From Podospora bellae-mahoneyi (Eukaryota > Ascomycota > Sordariomycetes > Sordariales > Podosporaceae), in the NCBI RefSeq assembly GCF_035222275.1, contig NC_085886.1, forward strand, positions 186,001-250,000: DNA of 64,000 bases, written 5' to 3'. The notes beneath the pieces were generated by a model, which saw nothing but the letters and a program-made list of their open reading frames with translations, did not search any database and was not told the DNA's origin. Positions 51,563 through 61,316 of this stretch are shown here, piece after piece; within the stretch, counting starts at the first letter, position 1; each line of letters begins with the position of its first letter. Both the position numbers and the translations under genes were made by a program.

Positions 51563-53776
51563 TTATCGGTTTTTATCGCCCCTCTTACCCCCTGAAGCCC
51601 CCTTTCCGCCCTTTCCTTTCCATGTCTTTTTGATCAAGTCGGCAGCCTATAAATGTTTCAACACATGAAATCAGTTTCCGGGCAAGAGGCAATATGTGAA
51701 TATGAGAGTACCACAAAACCTACCTTCTCCCCAATCACATAAACCGTCAATTGCGTCGTGCCCCCCGGCAAAATTGGGATAACACTCGCGTCCGCCACCC
51801 TCAATCCCCTGGTCCCATACACCCTCAGCTCATCATCCACAACCCCACCCTACTCCCTCCTCATCTTGGCCGCCGTTCCAACAGGGTGCCACGCTTGCGG
51901 TATGTAGTTCGTCCTGATATACCCCGCCAAATCCTCCCTGCTTGTCACCTTGGCGCCCGGCGCCATCTCGACAGCGCGATATCCCGCTAATGGGCCCTCG
52001 GGACCGAAGAAGCGGCGGTAGAACTCGAGGTAGGCGATCATGAGGTCAGTGTCGACGGGGTTGGTCAAGGCGCGGTAGTCGACCACTGGGTCTGGGGCGT
52101 CAATGTTGTCGGGGTCGACCGAGACGGTACCGCGGGAGGTGGGGTGGAAGTTGATGAGGTTGGCGCCGGGGGCGGTACCATACCCGATTACCCAGTGCAG
52201 GAAGGAGAGGGAGCTGGGGGACGAGGAGAGCATTTGCTCCGCGAGGAGGTTTTTTGGGCTTTGTAGCCGCGGAGAACGGAGCTGTCTGTGCCTGGTGCTG
52301 CGAAAGAAGCTGGATCCTGGCGAGCGAGGGAAGAGGCGATGGCGGGAGAGGCAGATGGTGCCGCGATGGGGAGTGGAAGATCTGCCACCAGACCTTGACC
52401 TTGTCCTTCGCTGGGCGGGAGATGGGTCGAGTTCGAGGTAGGTGGTAGGGGTGGTTTTGTAAAATTGAACCGAATAGGGGGTCCGATTGGGTGATCTTGA
52501 AAGTTCGCACCCACCCCAGGTAGGCTGACCTTAAAAGGGATTTTGGCCTTCTTTAAGAGAATGCATGGACCTACTCCGCTCAGTTGCAGAAGCAGAGGCG
52601 TATGGATGGCTCCTGTCGATATCACAACTTCTTTGTTGGCTTTCACAGGAACTCTCTGTGTCTGTCAAGATGCACTCGACTCCAGTTGCCGCGTTCTCAC
52701 CACTCAGGACTATCTTGGTAGCCCGTGCGCTTGTCAAAATGTCATAATTCGTCCTGTTCAGACCATCCCAATGGCCAGTTCTCGAATAGGAACGCTGTCG
52801 GGTCTTTGGATCCACTGATAATGGGTAGTAAAACACTCCATGGTTGCCGGCGTGTCCGTCCGCTGGTAATGGAATTCCTGGTGTTTGGTGAGACCGTCGT
52901 AAATTGTTTCTATGCACCAATCTCATGTTAGTGTCTGGCCTACTCTGAAGGTGAAGGCCCTTCAATACTTTAAAAACATACTGATCGCAGGATTAAGACC
53001 GCCTGGGAACGATGCGTAGAGGCGGGTGTCATTATACTGTCCCCAAGCCTGAACGTCGTACGTAATGTTGAAGTCCGCGGCAAGTACCGGGTTCAGGGGA
53101 ACAAAATGGATTCCCTGTTGTCGTCAGTACATGGCACTCATCTCGTGACGGAAGGTGAAGAGGCTAGGTGCCTTCTTGAAGTAAGGGAGCAATTCTTTCC
53201 AGCTCCAATTCGAGCCATTTTTCCCTAACTGATCCCAGATGCCATAGTCCTTTACAGTGCCACGCATCACAACCATACCGTTGACAGCTGAGCTGCTGCC
53301 CACGCCAAAGCCCATGCCCAGCGGTATGGTTCTGTTGTTTAGACCTATTTGTGGAACAGACGTGAGATTGTACAAATGCGCAGTTTGACGGTCGCCATTG
53401 GGGTCGGATGGATTCCCTTCCAATGCAAGTCAGTACTCCGGAACAAGTAAATGAAAATGAAGTTGGGAACCTACAGAACCTTCCATGTTCGATCACCAGG
53501 ACAGAGTCTGTTTACAATGAATTAGCATTTGACACACATAAAGCAAGGTATCCGACGCGTACGTTCTGGCAGCTCAGTCAGACGATCTGCAATTGTAAGG
53601 CCAGCGGTTCCAGCCCCGACTACGATGTAGTCGTATGAATCTCTTAGTTCTTCGGGAGTTTGAACATGCCTCGCCCTGAGCACCGAGTCTGGGACCGCCA
53701 CTGCAACAGGCAGGATCCTCGTTATCAGGGAAAGGGCAGCCACGACAAGAGAGATGTTGAATTTACGTGCCATCAT
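51563..53776 (-). pseudogene. Broken secreted GMC (glucose-methanol-choline) oxidoreductase gene
   Basis: The minus strand begins MARKFNISLVVAALSLITRI (signal peptide) and continues with the FAD-binding start YDYIVVGAGTAGLTIADRL, split by short introns. Further family blocks are GMGFGVGSSSAVNGMVVMRG, the GHWDGLNRTNYDILT region, VVISTGAIHTPLLLQLSGVG (GMC signature 2), and the C-terminal AWHPVGTAAKM followed by RGLRVADASVIPILPGGTT. All are recognisable, so the gene was once complete at about 600 residues. It is not continuous: there is a frame break near 52870 (before TPGIPLPADG), another near 52655, at least one more in about 52250-52440, and a TAG just after AAKMRRE near 51855. An apparent intron near 53100-53157 starts with GC rather than GT. 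Intact relatives oxidise alcohols, sugars or aryl alcohols and release H2O2. The adjacent catalase could have detoxified that product. Confidence 0.85.
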
Positions 53777-54245
53777 CACTGACCGTACGAAAGCAACATG
53801 GTTGAAGACATGATTTAGACAGAACAACGCAAAGGACTTGGGCGGGGTCATGATTTGAACTTGACATACCTGACCTTGTTTCATTGCCAAGAGACGGCTG
53901 CGTCGGTGCAAGAGACGTGATGATTTTGTGTGACAAGATGCGAGTAAGACGCCCAATTAATATTCCTCCAATTAATTGCTAGTATTGCTGTGTTTAATGC
54001 ATCCATTGTCACGTTGGCTGCATGTGGACAGTGAAGGATTCAAGCTCTACCGGCATACATCACCATAATACTCCTGAACAATTACCACTATTGGTAGAGT
54101 AACTAATGCAACGAAGTGAAACGACAGGCAAGAGCAAACTCAGTTCCATGATATTAACACTAGGTATCACCACCGACTCCCACAAAACTCCTTACTATCA
54201 TACAACTTGGTTGGCAAACTATTGCAGAAAAGAAAAACGGGGAAT
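53777..54245. other. Intergenic
   Basis: About 470 bases between the GMC start and the catalase stop. CCAATTAAT occurs twice within 20 bases near 53954-53980, a short direct repeat. No gene is seen. Confidence 0.4.
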
Positions 54246-56571
54246 CTAGTAGGCCACCTGGCTGTGGAGGCCATCCAGCTCTCTGGCCCAGCACCTGTGC
54301 TGGGCAATATTGTGGAAGAACTTCTCCATAAAACCAGCACCGCCCTTGACAATGTCCACCGCCTCACTCAAGCTTCCTGGCTTGGTCTCACGCATAGTCA
54401 CGACACCATAGCTGTCCTGGACCTCGGCACTCTCCGAGACACTAACAGCTGGCAGGCCGATGGCCTTGTTGACCAAGTCGACAGCTTCGCCTGTGGCTCC
54501 AATAGCCTTGAGATGACCAAAGGCCTCCCTGATCCAATGCAGAGCTCTGCCGTTCTTGGACAGAGCGCGAATGGAATCAACACCGCCGGGAATGAAGATG
54601 GCGTCCACCATGGTGGAGCGGAAGCCTTCCAAGTGATGATGAGGTGTGGTGCTACCAGCTCCACCGGCGGCAACAATCTTGCTTCTCTTGGTTCCGATAA
54701 CCAATGGGATGGCCAAGCCAGCCGAGATAGCAGCGTACGCAGCTGAGTAGGCGACCTGATCATACCCATCGGCAACCAAGATGGCGATTCTCCGGGACGC
54801 AATGGTAGGCTTTGATCCAGGGAACTCTGTTTGGCTCAAGCCTGGTGCCTTGCGGCCGTGGTTGGGACGGCTGGCCTCCTTGGGGGGCTCACCACCAACC
54901 ATCTCGGCGACTGTCTGGGCGAGACCCAAGTCGATATCGGCCAATCGAGTCACCATGCGCTCGTACACGACAGGATCCTCACAGTGATCAAGCTCGAATC
55001 CGAGGGCGTTGATGATGTGGTTCTTCTCAACCGCCGACATACTGTTCCAAAATAGTTGCGCCTGAGCAAAATGCTCCTTGAACTTGGCACTGCGGGCGCG
55101 GGCCTTGATGCCGGCAACCTTCTCAGCGTATTCAACATACCCGCCTTCCTCGTGAGTAGCAGGCTTGACCTTCTCAAACCGGTTGGGCCAGTAGTTGACG
55201 GTGCCTTTGGTGATTGTGTGGCGCATAGCACCATCGCGGTTGAAGTTCATGACGGGGCATACTGGGCGGTTGATGGGAAGTTCCTGCCAGTTGATGCCCA
55301 GACGGCTCAATTGTGTATCGAAATAGCTGAAGTTGCGGCCTTGGAGAAGAGGGTCATCGGAGAAGCCAATACCGGGGACGATGTGGCTTGTGCAGAATGC
55401 AACCTGCTCAGTCTGTGGGAAGAACTCGTCTGGGTTGCGGTTGAGCTCGAACTCGCCAATGTAACGCACGGGTACCAGATCCTCGGGCCAGATCTTGGTA
55501 GCATCCAAGATGTCGAAGTCGAACTTGTGCTCGTCAGCTTCAGGGATCACCTGAATACCGAACTTCCACTTGGGGAAGACACCGTTCTCGATGGCCTCCC
55601 ACAGGTCCTTGCGATGGAAGTCTGGATCCTGGCCGGCAAGCTTGAGGGCCTCGTCCCAAATAAGAGAGTGCACGCCGAGTTCAGGGGTGAAGATGAACTT
55701 GACAAAGTGACGCTCTCCCTTGGCGTTGATGAGCGTGAAGGTGTTGACGCCAAATCCTTGCATCATACGGTACGAACGAGGAATACCTCTGTCGCTCATC
55801 TAACGGGCCCGGCATGTTAGCTCTCCAGTCACGTCAACAGAGTCATCAGGTCACAACTTACCGCCCACATGAACATGTGCGTCGCCTCGGTGTGGTTGTA
55901 CTGGAAATCCCAGAAGTTGTTATGGGCTGTCTGGGCCTGGGGAACCTCGTTGTGTGGCTCGGGTTTGCCAGCATGGATGACATCGGGAAACTTGATGGCG
56001 TCCTGAATGAAAAACACGGGAATATTGTTGGCGACAATATCCCAGTTTCCTTCCTGGGTGTAGAACTTGATCGCAAAACCTCGCACATCGCGAACGGTAT
56101 CAGCGCTGCCCCGGCTACCGAGCACTGTCGAAAACCGGATAAAAATGGGCGTCTCGCGCGATGTGTCGGTAAGGATTGGAGCAAAAGTGACATCCTCGGC
56201 ACTCTCGAAGAGCTTGAACTTGCCGAAGGCACCGCTGCCACGGGCATGGACGACGCGCTCTGGGATTCTTTCGTGGTCGAATCTGTGAATCTGTCCAGGT
56301 GTCAGTTGCGAGTTGGCAAGAAGTGAGCCATAAAAAAACATACTCTCTCGCGAGCAAAGGGGTCTTCCAACAGCATAGGACCAGTCTTGTCGTTGTTGAC
56401 GATCTTGAGCCAGTCATCGGCAGAGGTCTGCTTCACACCATAGTCTGTTGTGAGGCGGGCCTTGTCTGACATCTCCTTGGTCTCCTTCTGAAGGTCGGCG
56501 ACCTTGTCACCCCCTCGGGGCCCAAGAACGGCGTGCTGTACTTTCTCCATGGAGGGCAAATAACTGGCCAT
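54246..56571 (-). CDS. Large-subunit monofunctional catalase with C-terminal DJ-1/PfpI-like domain
   Basis: Three exons, 56344-56571, 55862-56290 and 54246-55799, encode 736 residues, the standard size for clade 2 catalases. The start is the ATG at 56571; an in-frame TTG upstream is rejected. The distal heme histidine is H91 in [12 protein letters not shown], the distal asparagine lies in [14 protein letters not shown], and the proximal tyrosine is in [12 protein letters not shown]. After about residue 570 comes the flavodoxin-like C-terminal domain ([13 protein letters not shown]...), which large catalases carry for stability and chaperone activity. No signal peptide is seen, so this resembles the intracellular, spore-associated type (Aspergillus CatA, Neurospora CAT-1) rather than the secreted one. 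It decomposes H2O2. It is complete and lies next to the broken H2O2-producing GMC oxidase. Confidence 0.96.
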
Positions 56572-57222
56572 ACAACGTGTTGGTCGAGCTGGAGGTGTGT
56601 GCAATTGGTGGGCGAGGGTACTGAGAGTTGGTGCTAGGTAGCGCTGATAGGATTCGGGATGGAAAAGAGAATCAGTATACTACAAGAATTCCATTGACAG
56701 AAACAATGGCATCTGGGGAAGCTGCTATAAAGGTGCGGTTTGGGGCAGCCGGCACTTCAATGTCCATGACGTCAAAGAAGACGGAGGACCAGTCGCGTCA
56801 GCGGGGTATTCACCCCGGTGGGGGATTGCAATGGCCATGATTGGATGCATGCTCTGGCATTCCCATCTGAAAACATCTCGATGAGACTCCCAGTCACGAT
56901 CGTCCCGTCTTTATTGCCCATCCAGAGCTTGTTGCACTTGCTGCAAATGGTCAAATGTGGATGCAAAAGCCGCGACTTCAGAGTCTCTGATGTCATGCAG
57001 CCCAAATAGCTCCGTCTGGCCCTGATTGGCCAACCAAGCACAACCCTGATGTCTTGGAACCCCGCCCCCACATTCCAAGAAGCCAAGAACACACCCAAAA
57101 GGGAATTTCTTTTTCAGGTCCAGGCAACATCCATTAGAGATTAACCGTTTGTTCATTATCACATGCATGGACATAAACTTCTAAAATAACTCCCTTGAAG
57201 TATACAGCCCCCCTCAACTCAC
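56572..57222. promoter_or_regulatory. Catalase promoter and flank
   Basis: About 650 bases upstream of the catalase start. TGACGTCA (an ATF/CREB-type palindrome) lies at about 56766-56773, a sensible site for a stress bZIP factor of a catalase gene. No coding frame is supported. Confidence 0.5.
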
Positions 57223-57462
57223 TTAGCAACGTCTTCCATACCCTCCATAACCACCATGATGTCGCCCGCCCATCCTCGGCCCTGAACCCATCATGACAGG
57301 CCCATGTCTTCTTCGACCGCCCCCCATCATTCCGCCAAACCCTCCTCCGCCGCCATAACCATGTCCTCCCCCGCAGCCGTTTTGGACTACCACTGGTCTG
57401 GGTCCTGCGCCATAGGCACCCCCGTAGCGACGGGATGATTTAGATCCGAAACCGAAGCACAT
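57223..57462 (-). CDS. Small glycine-rich protein
   Basis: A single exon of 79 residues from the ATG at 57462. It begins MCFGFGSKSSRRYGG and continues with repeated GGGH/GYGG/GGFGG and Met-Met-Gly clusters, ending GYGGYGRRC. There is no signal peptide or known domain. The N-terminal MC.GF.SKS start occurs in short fungal glycine-rich proteins. A cysteine near each end might allow cross-linking or lipid attachment. The composition makes the frame more convincing than its length alone, but expression evidence is lacking. Confidence 0.55.
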   Translation of the reverse strand: MCFGFGSKSSRRYGGAYGAGPRPVVVQNGCGGGHGYGGGGGFGGMMGGGRRRHGPVMMGSGPRMGGRHHGGYGGYGRRC

Positions 57463-57980
57463 GGTGTTTTGACTTGTGAATGTTGCAGCTTAAGGTAAGT
57501 ATGCTGACAGTTGGTGGTCTGATGTTGACTTGTGGCAGTAGACGTTGAAGTGTGTTTTGAATTCTGGTCTTTGATCTTTTGGATGGAAATCATGTGCGTG
57601 ACAACTTGGTTGAGGTTGAATGTTCTGTGATGAGCCCGTTGATGTGTTTGATGAGAACCTTCAACTGTTCATGTCTTGACAGACTTTATATCCCCAAGTC
57701 TTCAGCGTTTGTCTGGCTGGCGTCGTCATCGCTTCAACCATATCTCAAGAGTGAGATGGTGAGGACGCAAGCCAAGCTAAACTGTTATCACTCTCAAATG
57801 AGCATGATGTCAGTCCAGCCTTTGAGTCTCTGTGAGATAGCGAATGCCAGCTTCGAAATGTGGGGTTCAGGTTGAAACAAGCTTCACCCTCATCCCGGTA
57901 GGGACTTGGGACGCGACGACAAAGCCGACAAACCAAGGAGAACCAATCGCCACCCTTGCCGAATTCCGGTCTATTCGTGT
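57463..57980. other. Intergenic
   Basis: About 520 bases, the 5' flank of the glycine-rich gene and 3' flank of the TIM-barrel gene. No gene is seen. Confidence 0.4.
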
Positions 57981-59077
57981 CTATTTCGTTTTATCACCGG
58001 ATGCAAGTGCCGTTGCCAACAGCTGGTCGGTAACCAACTTAGCCTTGTGCGCGAAGCCCATCAAGTCATCACCATACTTTTCTTTAAACTTGCCATCAAA
58101 CACCTCTACACTGACCCAGCCCCTAAAACCTGTTCTGAGCACTGCTTCAGCGAACTCCACGATTGGGAGGTATCCCCCGTCATATCTTTGGTTCTCAGTC
58201 AGCTCCAGTACACGCCAAGTGTTGAGTCGTGGAACGGAACTTACGGCAGGGGTCTCCAGTCGTGGCTCCATCTCCCTCTAGGTCTCAGGCCTTGTTCTAC
58301 CACATCTGCCAGCGGCTCATCCATCTTGTATGCGTCACTTATCTGCAGGAAATAGATCTTATCCGACGGGACCGTGCGCGCCAGCTCTTCAAGACTGTCC
58401 TTATACCGCACGGTGAGGTCTGTAGCCGAGACCCCTTCAATGAGACGTGACGCTGTAGTTGGATCTCCCCATTCCCCACCAGCTGTCTGGAATGTATCTA
58501 GACACAGTCCAACGTTGGGCCGATCAACCATCTTGACAATTTCCCAAACCTCCTTCCATGTGGGAGCCCGTGTTGCCCAACACCAATTCTCATAAGCAAG
58601 TTTGAAGCCGTGTGGTGCAAGCATATCGGCCAGCTCCCGGAGGTCCGCTGCCAGATCCGAAAAGGAGGATGAGATGCCCGCCGAGTCGGACGAACCAACT
58701 TGGAGCATATCAATGCCTGTGGCATCCATGATTCTGATCCAGCCTTTCGCGCGAGCAAACGCGTCCTGACGCTCACGGCTTCCAGCAGGCCAGCCTTCAA
58801 AGTTTGCAAAGGGTTGGAGGACCATGATGACAAGTTCGTGGCGGCTGCAGAGATCCTTTACTGCCTTTCCTGCCTCACAGAGGGTATCGTAATCGTCCTC
58901 GGCGACATCGCGGCCAAAGTGCAGCGTAGCGTATGAGAGCAAGTCTGGGAAGGAGAGTTCTATGCCTTGAAAGCCTGCTGCGCGGATGGCTTCGATCTTT
59001 TGGTGCAGTGTGTGTTTTGGCAAGCCGATGGAGCATGATGCGAAGGCGAGGGGAACCTGTGTTGTCGACATCGTCAT
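57981..59077 (-). CDS. Xylose-isomerase-like TIM-barrel protein, probable 3-dehydroshikimate dehydratase
   Basis: Two exons, 58245-59077 and 57981-58185, with a 59-nt GTAAGT...CAAAG intron give 345 residues. The AP-endonuclease-2/xylose-isomerase TIM barrel shows AAGFQGIELSFPDLLSY, MVLQPFANFEGWP, IRIMDATGIDMLQVGSSD, LAYENWCWATRAP (metal-binding Glu), GLCLDTFQTAGGEWGDPT and, across the intron, SHDWRPLPYDGGYLP. These are the marks of fungal 3-dehydroshikimate dehydratases (QutC/qa-4 type), which convert 3-dehydroshikimate to protocatechuate in quinate catabolism. Sugar-epimerase activity remains possible, as no other quinate gene is adjacent. It is divergent from a broken 6-phosphogluconate dehydrogenase paralogue. 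It is intact; a second ATG six bases in (59071) could also start it. Confidence 0.85.
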
Positions 59078-59410
59078 TCGTTCGGATACTTGGGCGGGAT
59101 TTCGATATTGGGCGAACAGAGGTGGTAAAGTGAGGCCACAAAATCACCTTTTAGGAGACTTTCGTGACTTCGATGATGTCAGCGTTACTCGACACCACCC
59201 CACACCATCACCCTTCAACCAATCCCGACAATGGACCAACAAGTGCAAAGAAGAGGTCGAGCCATCATCGAAAAAGATATATCATGAGCATCATCACACA
59301 AAATGCCGACTCTAAAGAAACTTGGTTCATCTCTCGCCCTCCCATGATAATGCCGAGCAACTCTCCACCTCACTGACACGGGCAAAGACAGATATTTTGT
59401 AAGCATCACC
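59078..59410. promoter_or_regulatory. Divergent promoter of the TIM-barrel gene and the 6PGDH relic
   Basis: About 330 bases shared by two divergent starts. No coding frame is supported. The shared promoter suggests the two were once co-regulated. Confidence 0.4.
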
Positions 59411-60898
59411 ATGGATGTCAACAAAATTGGAATGATAGGCACAGGCTCCATGGGGGGCATGATGTCTCTCCTCCCAGCCGACCACAACATCCACGCGCAC
59501 TTTTACGACCTCGACCGCCCCAACGTCAAGAAGCTTCTCTCTCAAGCAGCTGACACAAACCATTCAGACAAAATAACCCATCATGAAGTCCACAAGTCTC
59601 TCTGTTCGGCTCTCCCTTCCGACTCCCCCCAGGTCTTCATATTTTCCATCCCCCACGGTAGCACTACCGCGCCACCGAGCTCAGACAGGAGGAGCCCAAG
59701 AGGATCGGGGTGTATTACATTGGTATGGGTGTGTCTGGAGGGTACCAGTCCGCAAGGCAGGGCCCAAGTACATCTCCGGAATGAGCTGATCAGGCGCTGG
59801 ACGCTGTGATGCCATTCCTGGAGAAAATAGCGACAAAGGATGGCAAGAGAAGACCATGTGTGAAGAAGCTGGGGCCGGGCGGGACTGGGCACTACGTCAA
59901 AATGGTTCACAATGGAATCGAGCACGGGATGATGACGGCGTTTTCTGAGGCTTGGGAAGTCATGACCACGGGGCTTGGCATGAGTTACAATGAGGTGGGC
60001 GACGTCTTTCGAAAATGAAACGATAATGGTCACTTGAGGGAACTTTCTGGTTGACATTGGCGCTCAAGTGTGTGTGTAAGATGAAAGGAAAGTGTGGGGA
60101 GCATGTACTGGGGGGTTTCAATGACAGGGTCGTACAGGACGTCGCCAATTCCGCGGGGACTGGGACGTGGGCTGCAGAGGAAGGAATTCGATTGCATGTG
60201 GTGCACCCGACGATAGCTCTGTCTCGCATCTTTCGTGCGGCATTGACTGAAGCGGCCAAGAGAGAAAGCATCAAAAAGGCACTGGGCGGAGGTGTTCAGC
60301 CAGGCAAAATCAACGGCATTGTGGGTAGGAAGAAGTTAGTGCATGAGGAGGTCCAGCAGGCGATGTATGCCTCGTTATTGATGTCTTTCATTCAGGGGCT
60401 ACACATGCTGTCAAGGGCGAGTCAGGAAAATGGATGGAACATCAACTTCCTAGATGTTCTGCAGGTCTGGAGGGCTGGGTGCATCATTCAGAGCGATGGT
60501 ATTGTTGATTTCCTTGAAGGCGTCCACAAGACCAGCAAGTTGGACCATGATAACCTACCTGCTTCCACGAGTGTGGTCGAAGAGCTTCAACGAGATTATC
60601 CTGGACTTGAAGCAGCGGTATGGCGAGCAATTGAGGCAGACCTTCACGTGCCAGCGTTGAGCGCCAGCCTAGAATACTTCAAGTACTCAAGCTCCACTAG
60701 TCTTCCAACCCAGTTCGGTAGGTTTAATTTTTGATACGTATCTTAACCCTGCTAACTAACAGGCGCCTTACGGAGGAAGCCGAATTGGATTACTTTGGGG
60801 CTCACATGTTTAACCTCAGGTTCGAGGGTCCAGGAAAGCCCCAGACTGGCAGTTATCATTTTGAGTGGAAGGAGGCTAAAGGCAGTCAGGAGACGTAG
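59411..60898 (+). pseudogene. Broken 6-phosphogluconate dehydrogenase paralogue
   Basis: The start MDVNKIGMIGTGSMGGMMSL has the Rossmann glycine motif. Further along are RIGVYYIGMGVSGGY, the substrate-binding [20 protein letters not shown] with the catalytic Lys and Asn, NEVGDVF, then WNINFLDVLQVWRAGCIIQS and near the end AELDYFGAHMFNL. Together they cover the whole enzyme (about 490 residues). The pieces are in different frames: breaks fall near 59660-59700 and 59765-59810, another near 60015-60050, and the last intron-like segment (about 60718-60761) joins out of phase. The standard enzyme decarboxylates 6-phosphogluconate to ribulose-5-phosphate in the oxidative pentose phosphate pathway. 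This diverged copy is probably an accessory dehydrogenase once paired with the divergent TIM-barrel gene, and it is now inactive unless sequencing errors explain the breaks. Confidence 0.85.
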
Positions 60899-61316
60899 TT
60901 CCATGTTCAGATCGACCTTGCTCAGTTCATTAAGTGCCGTCAACCAACCTAGTGACTTCGCCGCGCCTTGGCCGCTCCTTGGCTGAGCTGAAGTATTATC
61001 AGACCGAAGCTGGGTCTGAACAGACAATGTTTGCAATAGCTGAAGTACGACGAGAACCGTCGTTATGTAATGTATTAGAATCTATGTACCTACGGTGCCA
61101 CCTGATGTGACTGATAGGTATTCCATCATTGTTAGAATAACCCGCCGGACAAACCTAGTGGACTCGATGAAAGAGCCACTTTGCAGCGGTGAAGAGACTT
61201 GACCCTTCAGCTCCATATTGTGAACTACTTGAGGACCCTGGGGTGGGTTTGGCCGGACCCTCTTTGATGAAACCTCGAGTCCTAAACTACATCGCACTCA
61301 AGTAGGCACTGACGAA
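60899..61316. other. Intergenic
   Basis: About 420 bases between a convergent pair (6PGDH relic and CorA-like gene). No feature is seen. Confidence 0.4.
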
